Below, piece after piece: positions 16,644 through 24,533 of a DNA stretch of 64,000 nt (the stretch's first letter is position 1; every line of letters begins with the position of its first letter). A program made the position numbers and the translations under genes. Origin of the DNA: CAZMOK01 sp964567785. GTDB lineage: Bacteria; Bacteroidota; Bacteroidia; Bacteroidales; JAGOPY01. The stretch covers positions 1 to 64,000 of the forward strand of contig CAZMOK010000006.1 in NCBI GenBank assembly GCA_964567785.1. The letters run 5' to 3'. The notes below the pieces were generated by a model. The model made no database searches. It was not told the origin of the DNA and saw only the letters and a program-made list of their open reading frames with translations.

Positions 16644-17495
16644 ATGAGTGATCAATACAGACCAACCGGATTCAGGCTGCTCCCAACAGTAGTAAAAAAC
16701 CTTCTGATCATCAACATACTGGTTTTTTTGCTTCAGATGGTTGCGCCGCAGCTTTTCGGTTTCAGGCTGGAAGATGAAATGGGGCTGCATTATTTCGGGG
16801 CTTCCGATTTCAGGCCCTGGCAATTTGTTACCTACATGTTCCTGCATGGCGACTTCGGCCATCTTTTCTTCAATATGTTTGCACTCTGGATGTTCGGCTA
16901 CATGCTGGAAAACGTCTGGGGGCCAAAGAAATTCCTGACTTACTACATGCTCACAGGTTTCGGGGCCGCCGCTCTGCATTACTTTGTTATTTACCTGCAG
17001 ATCAACCCTGTGGCAGAAACTATTACCAGCATTATTAATGATCCCTCAGCAGACAAAATACTGGCTTTCACACAGGAACATACCTTTGCGCTGAACCAGT
17101 ATTCGGGCGAGATATACAACAGATTCCGTGATTTCAGGGAAGATGTGTCGGCACTGGCCATGAACCCCGGCAACAGGCTTGCCGTGCAGGAGTCTATTAA
17201 TTTCCTGACTGAATACAAGGAATATTATCTCAACCTGCCCAATGTAATTGGCGCTTCGGGCGCAGTGTTCGGTATACTGGTCGCTTTTGGCCTTATGTTT
17301 CCGAATGTAAACATCTACCTTTACTTTTTATTCCCGATAAAAGCAAAATACTTTGTTATCCTTTACGGTGCCATCGAACTTATTTACGGAGTTACCGGCG
17401 CAGGTTCCAACGTAGCGCACTTCGCCCACCTCGGCGGCATGGTTTTTGGCTTCCTGATAATAATGTACTGGAAACGAAGAGGGAGGTTGTTTTAA
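16644..17495 (+). CDS. Rhomboid intramembrane serine protease
   Basis: A 283-residue six-TM rhomboid. Nucleophile S205 sits in GASGAVFG and the catalytic His is H262 in AHLGGMVFG. FLHGDFGHLFFNM is the conserved L1/TM2 segment. An insertion of about 80 hydrophilic residues (roughly 120-200) separates TM3 from the serine helix, unusual among short bacterial rhomboids. It cleaves membrane proteins within or near the bilayer; substrates unknown. It begins 4 bp after mutL and ends 2 bp before a second rhomboid gene. Confidence 0.92.
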   Translation: MSDQYRPTGFRLLPTVVKNLLIINILVFLLQMVAPQLFGFRLEDEMGLHYFGASDFRPWQFVTYMFLHGDFGHLFFNMFALWMFGYMLENVWGPKKFLTYYMLTGFGAAALHYFVIYLQINPVAETITSIINDPSADKILAFTQEHTFALNQYSGEIYNRFRDFREDVSALAMNPGNRLAVQESINFLTEYKEYYLNLPNVIGASGAVFGILVAFGLMFPNVNIYLYFLFPIKAKYFVILYGAIELIYGVTGAGSNVAHFAHLGGMVFGFLIIMYWKRRGRLF

Positions 17496-17497
17496 TT

Positions 17498-18415
17498 ATG
17501 TACGAAAGATATAATCCAAGGGAAGAGTTACTGAAATTTATCAAAGGCGGGTCGATCCTTTCGCGCCTGCTGGTTATCAATGTGGGGGTATGGCTTTTTG
17601 TATCAGTTATACTCGTCTTTGCTTTCCTCTTCAATGTTATGGAAGAAAGCGTTCAGCGTTTCATAATCGACTTTCTGGCTGTCCCCTCCGCACTTGAAAG
17701 GCTTGCAGTGAGGCCGTGGACACTTTTCACCTACATGTTCCTGCACATTAATTTACTTCATATACTTTTTAACCTGTTGTGGCTTTACTGGTTCGGAAAG
17801 ATCTTCCTTCAGTTCCTCAACCAGAAGCAATTGCTGGCAACCTATATATTTGGAGGACTTGCAGGCGGTGTGCTGTATATTTTTGCTTACAATATTTTCC
17901 CGGTTTTCAGGGAAGCCCTCCCCTACTCTAGCGCCCTGGGTGCTTCGGCATCTGTTATGGCCATCGTAACGGCCATTTCGTTCTACACACCGAATTACTT
18001 CATACACCTGTTCCTTATAGGCAGGGTAAGGATCGTTTATGTTGCCATCGTTCTTTTCGTACTTGATTTTTTCATGATCAAATCCTCTAACGCGGGGGGG
18101 CATATAGCCCATATCGGCGGGGCCATTTATGGTTTTATTTATGCAGGATACCTGAGGCGTGGAAAAGACTGGAGTCATTTAGTGGACCTGTTCAATCTGG
18201 GCAGCATAAAAAGATACTTCACAACCACAAAAAAGAATACGGATACAACAGGTTCGGCTGATTCGAGGCCTTTGACTGACGAGGAATATAACTACCGTAA
18301 GGCCGAACAACAAAAAACCATAGATAGGATACTTGACAAGATCTCCAAATCGGGTTACGACAGCCTGACAAAGGAGGAAAAAGAAATCCTGTTCCGTTCG
18401 AGCAATAAGAACTGA
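17498..18415 (+). CDS. Second rhomboid protease with C-terminal DUF6576-like tail
   Basis: A 305-residue paralogue-like rhomboid. The serine is S150 in LGASASVMA, where the usual Gly after Ser is Ala, and the His is H205 in AHIGGAIYG. MFLHINLLHILFNLLW replaces the HGDxxH segment. After the last helix a cytosolic tail carries a segment near residues 265-300 (EEYNYRKAEQQKTIDRILDK, then SGYDSLTKEEKEILF) matching DUF6576, recurrent on Bacteroidota rhomboids. Tandem rhomboids suggest divided substrates or a regulatory pair. Confidence 0.9.
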   Translation: MYERYNPREELLKFIKGGSILSRLLVINVGVWLFVSVILVFAFLFNVMEESVQRFIIDFLAVPSALERLAVRPWTLFTYMFLHINLLHILFNLLWLYWFGKIFLQFLNQKQLLATYIFGGLAGGVLYIFAYNIFPVFREALPYSSALGASASVMAIVTAISFYTPNYFIHLFLIGRVRIVYVAIVLFVLDFFMIKSSNAGGHIAHIGGAIYGFIYAGYLRRGKDWSHLVDLFNLGSIKRYFTTTKKNTDTTGSADSRPLTDEEYNYRKAEQQKTIDRILDKISKSGYDSLTKEEKEILFRSSNKN

Positions 18416-18441
18416 TTGAAAGAATTCAAATTTATTAGGGA

Positions 18442-20076
18442 ATGATAAAAAAATACAGGGCCCTTGTTTTTATTACCACTTTTATTCTTCTTTCCACTCC
18501 TGTGATTGTATTTGGACAGACAAATGAATTGCACGCTATTTTTATAGAAAAAAACCGTTTCACTTCCAATACTTTCAAGGAATCGCCGGGATCCAGGGAC
18601 TACACCAATATCAATATTTCCGGCGAGAGCTCACCGCAAAATGAGCCCTCAATTGCCATAAGCAGGATAAACCCTGATATTGTGGTAGCTGCATGGAGGG
18701 ATTTCAGGCTTGGCTACATTGAACCTGATGTGGTTAGAAGGATCGGCTATTCCCGGTCGACCGACGGAGGGATTACCTGGTCAACATCACAATTATTGCC
18801 TGATCCTACACCGGACCACATTTCTCAGAGTGATCCGGTGGTCATTTGCGATATGGACGGCAATTTTTATATTTCAAGCACATCAAGGCAGCCCGTTACT
18901 TATTATAACAGGGAAATGCTTTTATACAAATCAACAGATAATGGCCAGACATTCCAGCTTCATGCCACTGCCGTGCCGGGAAGCGGTATCCAGGGAGAGG
19001 ATAAGGAGTGGATCTTTGTGGATCCAGTTGAAACCAATCCAACCTATAATCAACTGATGATTGCCTGGAGAAGCTTCGGGCCCAGCTACGGTATAAAGTT
19101 CAGGAAATCTGACATCGGAGGTTCCAACTGGTCTTCCACGGTGAATGTAAGTGATTTTGGCAGCGGCCAGGGAGCAAACGTGGCCACAGGTACAGATGGA
19201 CAGATCATTGTAGTGTGGACCGATTACGGGATCAATTACGATATTTCCTATGATAATGGTATCAGTTTTGGTTCCGACAGGTCCCTCTCTACTGCATATG
19301 GTAGTCCTAACAATTCATTTCCCTTTATCTGCGTGGATTATTCAGATGAAGCCACAAGGGGAAATGTATATGTTGTATGGGCCGATAACAGGCTCGGAAG
19401 CGATGATATCTGGTTCCAGCGCTCGGAAGATGGAGGGGAAACCTGGCTCGACCAGCCTGTAAGGATCAATGCTTCCACTGCCTACCATCAGACCTGGCCG
19501 GTTATCAGGTGCGATTCTGATGGCACTTTGTATTCAATTTACTATGATGAAGGTGTAACTCCCGGATTGCTTACAACAAAACTGGCTTTCTCGGATGATG
19601 CAGGTGATACCTGGACCAACCAAATATTAAGTGATGTGGCTTTCCAGGGGAATGCACCTAATTCGAATGTAAGGTTTGGCGATTATATAGAACTGGATAC
19701 TTATGATGGCAAAGTGATACCTGTCTGGACCGACGACCGGGCCGGGGGGTATGACCAGGAGATCTACACTGCCATTGTCGACATAACATCCTTTACAGAT
19801 GAAAACCCCGTTCAAGCGCCGGGCATCAGGGCAACAGCTTCTCCCAATCCTTTTTATTCAAGTTCAAGATTAGAACTTTCGATCGAAAAAGGCCAGATGA
19901 TACAGATCTATCTGCACGGTCCTCATGCAAACAGGATTGAAACAATTGAAAACAGGTACTTTGAAACCGGGGATCATATTATGACTTTTGGCAAAGGACT
20001 TGCGGCAGGCTTCTATTATCTCGTTATTGTTTCGGAAGAAGCACAGAAGTCGATAGTCAAGGTTGTGAAAATTTAA
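18442..20076 (+). CDS. Secreted BNR/Asp-box beta-propeller protein with T9SS sorting domain
   Basis: Signal peptide of about 25 residues ending VIVFGQ, then a sialidase-like propeller with five Asp boxes: STDGGITW (from residue 106), STDNGQTF, SYDNGISF, SEDGGETW and SDDAGDTW. The last 80 residues (ASPNPFYSSSRLELS to KSIVKVVKI) form a type A T9SS C-terminal domain, so it is exported through the outer membrane and attached or released. Sialidase catalytic Arg triad and Tyr/Glu were not identified, so glycan binding rather than sialidase activity is safer. It sits between rhomboid and EEP genes on the same strand. Confidence 0.85.
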   Translation: MIKKYRALVFITTFILLSTPVIVFGQTNELHAIFIEKNRFTSNTFKESPGSRDYTNINISGESSPQNEPSIAISRINPDIVVAAWRDFRLGYIEPDVVRRIGYSRSTDGGITWSTSQLLPDPTPDHISQSDPVVICDMDGNFYISSTSRQPVTYYNREMLLYKSTDNGQTFQLHATAVPGSGIQGEDKEWIFVDPVETNPTYNQLMIAWRSFGPSYGIKFRKSDIGGSNWSSTVNVSDFGSGQGANVATGTDGQIIVVWTDYGINYDISYDNGISFGSDRSLSTAYGSPNNSFPFICVDYSDEATRGNVYVVWADNRLGSDDIWFQRSEDGGETWLDQPVRINASTAYHQTWPVIRCDSDGTLYSIYYDEGVTPGLLTTKLAFSDDAGDTWTNQILSDVAFQGNAPNSNVRFGDYIELDTYDGKVIPVWTDDRAGGYDQEIYTAIVDITSFTDENPVQAPGIRATASPNPFYSSSRLELSIEKGQMIQIYLHGPHANRIETIENRYFETGDHIMTFGKGLAAGFYYLVIVSEEAQKSIVKVVKI

Positions 20077-20106
20077 TAGTATTACCGGGAAAATCTCTCA
20101 ATAGCA

Positions 20107-21219
20107 ATGAGGAGCAAAAAGCGCAGATTTTCTGTATTCACTTTCCTGCTTTTCGTGATCAATTTACTGGCAGTACTGTTATTGCTGTCCTCATACCTCT
20201 TTTCGTTCGTTAATCCCGGAAAATTCTGGCCTGCCTCCATTTTCGGACTTGCCTATCCGTACCTGTTGCTTACCAACCTTGTCTTAGTAGCGATCTGGAT
20301 CCTTTACCGCAGGTGGTACTTTCTGATATCCCTCATTGCCATACTGGCCGGCTGGAACTTCCTGAACAGAAATCTTACCTTTAATGAGCGGTCAACCCTT
20401 GAAAACCCCGAAAGGTACCTGAAGGTAATGAGCTTCAACGTAAAAAATCTTGCAAACGACAATGTGTACCTGGAAAAGGCTGATGTCAGGCAACGTATCT
20501 TCAATTTCATAAGGGATGAAAAGTGCGATATTGTTTGCCTTCAGGAATTTATGGCAACAGGAAGCGAACCGGAGGCTATGCTGGAGAAATTGAAAGACCA
20601 TGCCAATTTCCTCAATTTCAGTTATACCGGTTATGTGAAAAACCAGGCTAAAAGACTCGATGCACTTGTCATATATTCCCGGTACCCGATAATTTCGTCG
20701 GGAGAAATAGAAAAAGATGAAAGACATAACTACGGCTGCTTCAGTGATATTGTGGTGAATGATGATACCATAAGGGTCTTCAATGTGCACTTCGAATCCT
20801 ACAGGTTTGGGCAGGATGATTATGAGTTCCTTAGTGGCATTGAAATAGAATCGACCGGTGATTCATTCAAAGAAGGTTCGCGGAAAGTTCTTGCAAAGCT
20901 CAGAAATGCTTTTGAGAAGAGGTCGGAGCAGGTGAACATGCTCAACGACTATGTAAAAGCCTCTTCTCTGCCTGTAATTGTATGTGGTGATTTCAACGAC
21001 ACCCCGGTATCATATACTTATTTCAGGAGTAACAGCCACCTGGATGATGCTTTTGTTGAAAGCGGCCGGGGGTTTGGCAATACTTATGCAGGCAGGCTCC
21101 CCTCCTACCGGATAGATTACATCCTGTACAGTGAAGAATTCAGTTCGTACAATTACCAGACTTATCGTATTGAACTTTCCGATCATTACCCGGTCAGTTG
21201 TTTCCTCTTACTTGATTAA
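20107..21219 (+). CDS. Membrane-anchored endonuclease/exonuclease/phosphatase (EEP) family protein
   Basis: Three transmembrane helices within the first 90 residues precede an EEP domain. Motifs are VMSFNVKNLAND, IVCLQEF (metal Glu), VCGDFNDTP (catalytic Asp/Asn) and ELSDHYPVSC (Asp-His pair). The topology puts the catalytic domain outside the membrane or tethers it at the inner face, depending on helix count. The family hydrolyses phosphodiesters of nucleic acids or phosphoinositides; the substrate here is unknown. Confidence 0.88.
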   Translation: MRSKKRRFSVFTFLLFVINLLAVLLLLSSYLFSFVNPGKFWPASIFGLAYPYLLLTNLVLVAIWILYRRWYFLISLIAILAGWNFLNRNLTFNERSTLENPERYLKVMSFNVKNLANDNVYLEKADVRQRIFNFIRDEKCDIVCLQEFMATGSEPEAMLEKLKDHANFLNFSYTGYVKNQAKRLDALVIYSRYPIISSGEIEKDERHNYGCFSDIVVNDDTIRVFNVHFESYRFGQDDYEFLSGIEIESTGDSFKEGSRKVLAKLRNAFEKRSEQVNMLNDYVKASSLPVIVCGDFNDTPVSYTYFRSNSHLDDAFVESGRGFGNTYAGRLPSYRIDYILYSEEFSSYNYQTYRIELSDHYPVSCFLLLD

Positions 21220-21230
21220 TTAGTTTCGGT

Positions 21231-21238
21231 TAACTTTG
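21231..21238 (+). promoter_or_regulatory. -7 box of the CDF transporter gene
   Basis: TAACTTTG (TAnnTTTG) ends 21 nt before the GTG start at 21260. Confidence 0.45.
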
Positions 21239-21259
21239 TTTACCCAGGCAATAAGTTAA

Positions 21260-22162
21260 GTGGATCAGGGAAATCATCATAAGAATCGGCCGACATCAGG
21301 CAAGAACCTGTTGATAGCCACTATCCTGAATGCTGTTATAACAGTAGCTGAAATAATAGGTGGTCTCATATCCAACAGCCTTGCACTCCTTTCAGACGCG
21401 CTTCACAACCTGAGTGACACCATTGCGGTTTTCATTGCATACATTGCCAACCGGTACAGCAAAAAACCCTCCAACGAAAAACAAACATTCGGCTATAAAA
21501 GGGTGCAGATCCTGGCTGCCCTTCTCAATGCCGTTGTCCTGATCGTAATATCGGTTTATCTCTTTTACGAAGCCTATCACCGCTTGCTTGAACCTGAGCC
21601 GATTAAGGGACTGATAATGCTCATAGTTGCATTTATAGGACTTCTGGCCAACCTGGCAGCAGTATTATTACTCAGAAAAGATAAAAAAAGGAACCTGAAT
21701 ATCAGGGCTGCGTACGTTCATCTTCTGGGTGATACCCTTTCCTCATTTGCTGTTATCATTGGCGGGGTACTTATATATTTCTATAGCTGGTACTGGGTAG
21801 ATCCGATAATTACTTTTCTTATAGGCATTTACATCATTAAGGAAACCTGGTCGATACTCCGGGAAACCATTGATATCCTTATGCAGAGCACTCCAAAGGG
21901 CATTGATGTAAAAAGACTCACGGAGGATGTTGAACAGATCCCGGAAATTGAAAACATCCATCATCTCCATATCTGGAACCTCGATGACCAGTCGATACAC
22001 TTTGAATGTCACGTCGACCTGAAGGAAAACCTGGATCTAAAAAGTGCTGAACCTATCAGGACGGAAATAGCAAAGATCCTGGAAGAAAAGCACAGGATCA
22101 GCCACGTCACTATCCAGTTTGAGCATAAATGGTGTGATGATAAGGATCTTATCCATAAGTAG
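21260..22162 (+). CDS. Cation diffusion facilitator, Zn/Cd/Co efflux type
   Basis: A 300-residue CDF transporter with six transmembrane helices and a C-terminal cytosolic domain. LLSDALHNLSD in TM2 and VHLLGDTLSS in TM5 give the HxxxD/HxxxD-type tetrahedral site typical of Zn2+/Cd2+ CzcD-like exporters. The tail contains IHHLHIWNLDD and HVDLKEN, the regulatory metal-binding ferredoxin-like domain. The start is GTG, 21 nt after a -7 box. It probably exports divalent metal in exchange for protons. Confidence 0.94.
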   Translation: MDQGNHHKNRPTSGKNLLIATILNAVITVAEIIGGLISNSLALLSDALHNLSDTIAVFIAYIANRYSKKPSNEKQTFGYKRVQILAALLNAVVLIVISVYLFYEAYHRLLEPEPIKGLIMLIVAFIGLLANLAAVLLLRKDKKRNLNIRAAYVHLLGDTLSSFAVIIGGVLIYFYSWYWVDPIITFLIGIYIIKETWSILRETIDILMQSTPKGIDVKRLTEDVEQIPEIENIHHLHIWNLDDQSIHFECHVDLKENLDLKSAEPIRTEIAKILEEKHRISHVTIQFEHKWCDDKDLIHK

Positions 22163-22180
22163 GCTTTAACAAACCAGCGC

Positions 22181-23527
22181 TCAGAACAAGATCACTTTTT
22201 CGAATTCATTTTTCCTCAGGTATGCACTTATGATGATCCTGGCATCCCTGTTATCTTCATAAGTTTTGATCACATCATGCAAAGCCCTTGTATTGCCATT
22301 CAGATAGCTTTCGTTCAGGTATCCCAGTCCGGCAAACCTTCCCTTCTCAACCTTGACCACTGAAAGTTCATCATCATTCCGGCCATCGTCAATTATGAAA
22401 AAGCTTTTGTTAAAGCCTGAATACCTGGAAATTGCATCAATGACCCGGTCATTGTATTCGCCGGGCTTTTCCTTTCCTACACATGCCCCTTTGCACTCCC
22501 CTATCTGGTGATGGAAGCAACCACCTGAGCAGTCGTAAATACCACATAATTTCTGGCATAACTCAAACTCCGTCACAAGCCTTGAGAGGTGGTTTTTCCC
22601 CTCCGATTTAGAAGCATATGCAGTGAGCGGAAGACTGTCCATTCTTATTTTTTCAATTGAAAGCCTGATATAGCCGTCTTTCCCGGTATGTGAAAACAAT
22701 CCGAACGAGAAGTCATTCCTTCTAAGGGAACGGTTGAATACGGGCTTATGGGATTTTATTTCGCTCGATTCCAGTAATTGGGCGATAAGATCATTTCCGG
22801 TTAGTTCGTAGGATACATGAAATGACCTGTCCCTCATTTCAATAGCCCTTTTGGTAATATTGTTATTCAGGTGGGAAATGACTCTCTGGCGTATGTTGAC
22901 ACTCTTTCCGATATACAGTATATTACCTTTTTCATCAAGAAAATAGTACACACCGGGTGACTCGGGCAGGTTTTCGATCTCTTCACCGGGAATATTTGAG
23001 CGCACATCCCTGAGCGGTACCTGGTCGATATTGGAATCCAGTTTCATGAGATGCTCGAACAATTTCACGGTGGAAAGAGCGTCGCCTCCGGCCCTGTGCC
23101 GTGCATGGTTGGATATTCCCAGGCTCTTGCATAGTTTTCCCAACCCATAGGACTTCTGTTCGGGCATCAGTTTCTGGCTCAGCTTTTTTGTGCAGAGCGT
23201 CTTTCTCCTGAAATCGTAGAAAAGTCGCTTGTATTCATACCTGAGGAAGTTATAGTCGAAAGAAGCGTTATGAGCCACAAAAGTGCATCCATCGGTCATC
23301 TGGACTATTTGTTTGGCTATTTCATAAAAATATGGAGCATCGGCAACCATTTCGTTAGTGATGCCTGTCAGGACCGACACATTGTAGGGTATCCTGTATG
23401 TAGGATTGACCAGTGATTCGAAATGGTCTGTCACCTTTTTACCGTCATGGATGTAGACAGCTATTTCGGTGATCCTGTCGGTTTTGGCATTCAGCCCTGT
23501 TGTTTCGATATCAACAATAGCATACAT
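22181..23527 (-). CDS. DEDDh exonuclease fused to GIY-YIG/UvrC-like nuclease
   Basis: Residues 1-165 are a DnaQ-type 3'-5' exonuclease with DIETTG (D6, E8), HNASFDYNF (D91) and HRAGGDA (H144, D149). Residues about 190-280 form a GIY-YIG nuclease (GVYYF, LYIGKS), as in UvrC and Cho. After it GGCFHHQIGECKGAC (Cys337, 345, 349) mirrors the UvrC PCxxYQIGxCxxPC iron-sulfur motif. Such fusions occur in Actinobacteria and Bacteroidota and are thought to incise and trim damaged DNA. It is 9 bp downstream of the LexA-like regulator, hence probably damage-inducible. Confidence 0.9.
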   Translation of the reverse strand: MYAIVDIETTGLNAKTDRITEIAVYIHDGKKVTDHFESLVNPTYRIPYNVSVLTGITNEMVADAPYFYEIAKQIVQMTDGCTFVAHNASFDYNFLRYEYKRLFYDFRRKTLCTKKLSQKLMPEQKSYGLGKLCKSLGISNHARHRAGGDALSTVKLFEHLMKLDSNIDQVPLRDVRSNIPGEEIENLPESPGVYYFLDEKGNILYIGKSVNIRQRVISHLNNNITKRAIEMRDRSFHVSYELTGNDLIAQLLESSEIKSHKPVFNRSLRRNDFSFGLFSHTGKDGYIRLSIEKIRMDSLPLTAYASKSEGKNHLSRLVTEFELCQKLCGIYDCSGGCFHHQIGECKGACVGKEKPGEYNDRVIDAISRYSGFNKSFFIIDDGRNDDELSVVKVEKGRFAGLGYLNESYLNGNTRALHDVIKTYEDNRDARIIISAYLRKNEFEKVILF

Positions 23528-23536
23528 ACTAAAAAA

Positions 23537-24343
23537 TTAATCTTCCAGGTTGAGCCTTGTTTGTATTTCTTTTACCTGTTTACTGAGCTTATTGATGGTA
23601 TCCACCAGTTCTTCTTTAGGGGCATTGGGCTCGGGGACTTCAGAGCTGATGTAGTTCACGAACTTCCAGACCTCTTTTATTTCACTGATATGGAGCTCAA
23701 ATGTTTCGTATAACGGGTTGAGTGAGTGGAGTTTCAGTATGCCTTCCTTTTTAAGCTTGTTTTCAGCCACTTTGAACACTACCCCCTCTTCTTTGGTAAG
23801 GATGATATAGGGATGATGGTCCCTGATATAGTGCCAGTCGTCGACATACTCCCCTGTGACGTAAGCTTTGTCGGGTATCGGCAACATTGAGTCACCGCTT
23901 ATCTGAAAGGTGCGGTATTTTTTATCCCTTGAAAGGAACGGCATGTGGAAGGCGGGCAGTACGCTGATATATTCCGGATCGGCGAAGCCTGTGGCATAGC
24001 CTGCTTTTGCGTTCTCGTTCACCAGTTCGATATTGTCCCGGTTGGAACTGTCGACCGTTGTGGCGAGTATCCTCAGCTTGCTGCCCGACATATACACATC
24101 ATCCCCTCTTTCCAGTTGCGACAACTGGCTTTCAAGCAGTTCCGAAAGGTCTGTTTTGATAAGGGTGTCAATCGATACCTTATAATATTTGGAGAACTGC
24201 ACGAGGGCCTCCATTCCGGGCTGTGCAATGCCGTTCTCATAACCGCTCAGGGTCGACCGCTTCATTTTCAGGGCATAAGCCACGTCATCCTGGGTCCTGC
24301 CTTTCCGCTTCCTGAGAAGCTTTATGTTCGATGCAAAATACAT
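23537..24343 (-). CDS. XRE-family repressor with S24 (LexA-like) self-cleavage domain
   Basis: N-terminal helix-turn-helix (residues 5-60: KLLRKRKGRTQDDVAYAL, MKRSTLSGYENG), a linker, then an S24 peptidase-like domain. S152 in SGDSMLPIPD and K191 in VVFKV fit the Ser/Lys dyad; the Ala114-Gly115 pair in NAKAGYATG is a candidate autocleavage bond. A C-terminal coiled coil follows. By analogy with LexA/CI it would repress its own operon and the divergent dinB-dnaE genes until cleaved after DNA damage. Binding sites at 24384-24423 support autoregulation. RecA dependence is inference. Confidence 0.88.
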   Translation of the reverse strand: MYFASNIKLLRKRKGRTQDDVAYALKMKRSTLSGYENGIAQPGMEALVQFSKYYKVSIDTLIKTDLSELLESQLSQLERGDDVYMSGSKLRILATTVDSSNRDNIELVNENAKAGYATGFADPEYISVLPAFHMPFLSRDKKYRTFQISGDSMLPIPDKAYVTGEYVDDWHYIRDHHPYIILTKEEGVVFKVAENKLKKEGILKLHSLNPLYETFELHISEIKEVWKFVNYISSEVPEPNAPKEELVDTINKLSKQVKEIQTRLNLED

Positions 24344-24383
24344 ATTGATTTTTTCAGAAAAAATTTCTCTTTGAACAAAAAAA

Positions 24384-24400
24384 TGATTAAATTGTAGTCA
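24384..24400. promoter_or_regulatory. Imperfect operator (O2) in the mutasome divergent region
   Basis: TGATTAA-ATT-GTAGTCA has the same 7-3-7 layout as the perfect palindrome at 24407. The left arm is identical and the right arm matches at five of seven bases. Start-to-start spacing is 23 bp, about two helical turns, so two dimers could sit on one DNA face. It lies in the XRE gene leader. Confidence 0.55.
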
Positions 24401-24406
24401 CAATAA

Positions 24407-24423
24407 TGATTAATTTTTAATCA
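24407..24423. promoter_or_regulatory. Perfect palindromic operator (O1) of the mutasome region
   Basis: TGATTAA-TTT-TTAATCA is a perfect 7-3-7 inverted repeat that overlaps the end of the XRE-gene -7 box and its expected transcription start, a classical repressor position. Confidence 0.65.
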
Positions 24424-24452
24424 AAAGTATATCAAAAGAAAACACAAGGCAA
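24422..24452 (-). promoter_or_regulatory. Promoter of the XRE-S24/exonuclease operon
   Basis: On the minus strand TTG (24452-24450) lies 20 bp before TACTTTTG (24429-24422), matching TTG-N19/20-TAnnTTTG. The leader to the ATG at 24343 is about 70 nt and contains both palindromes. Confidence 0.55.
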
Positions 24453-24533
24453 GCAAAAAAAGGTTTTTTTTCACCTTTTAACAGTAAGTAATTGTATTAA
24501 AAGTAATTACAAAAAAATTCAGTTTTTGAAAGT

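Noticed and set aside
18442..20076. Functional sialidase
   Set aside because: Asp boxes give the propeller fold, but the catalytic Arg triad and Tyr/Glu pair could not be located, so only the fold is claimed.
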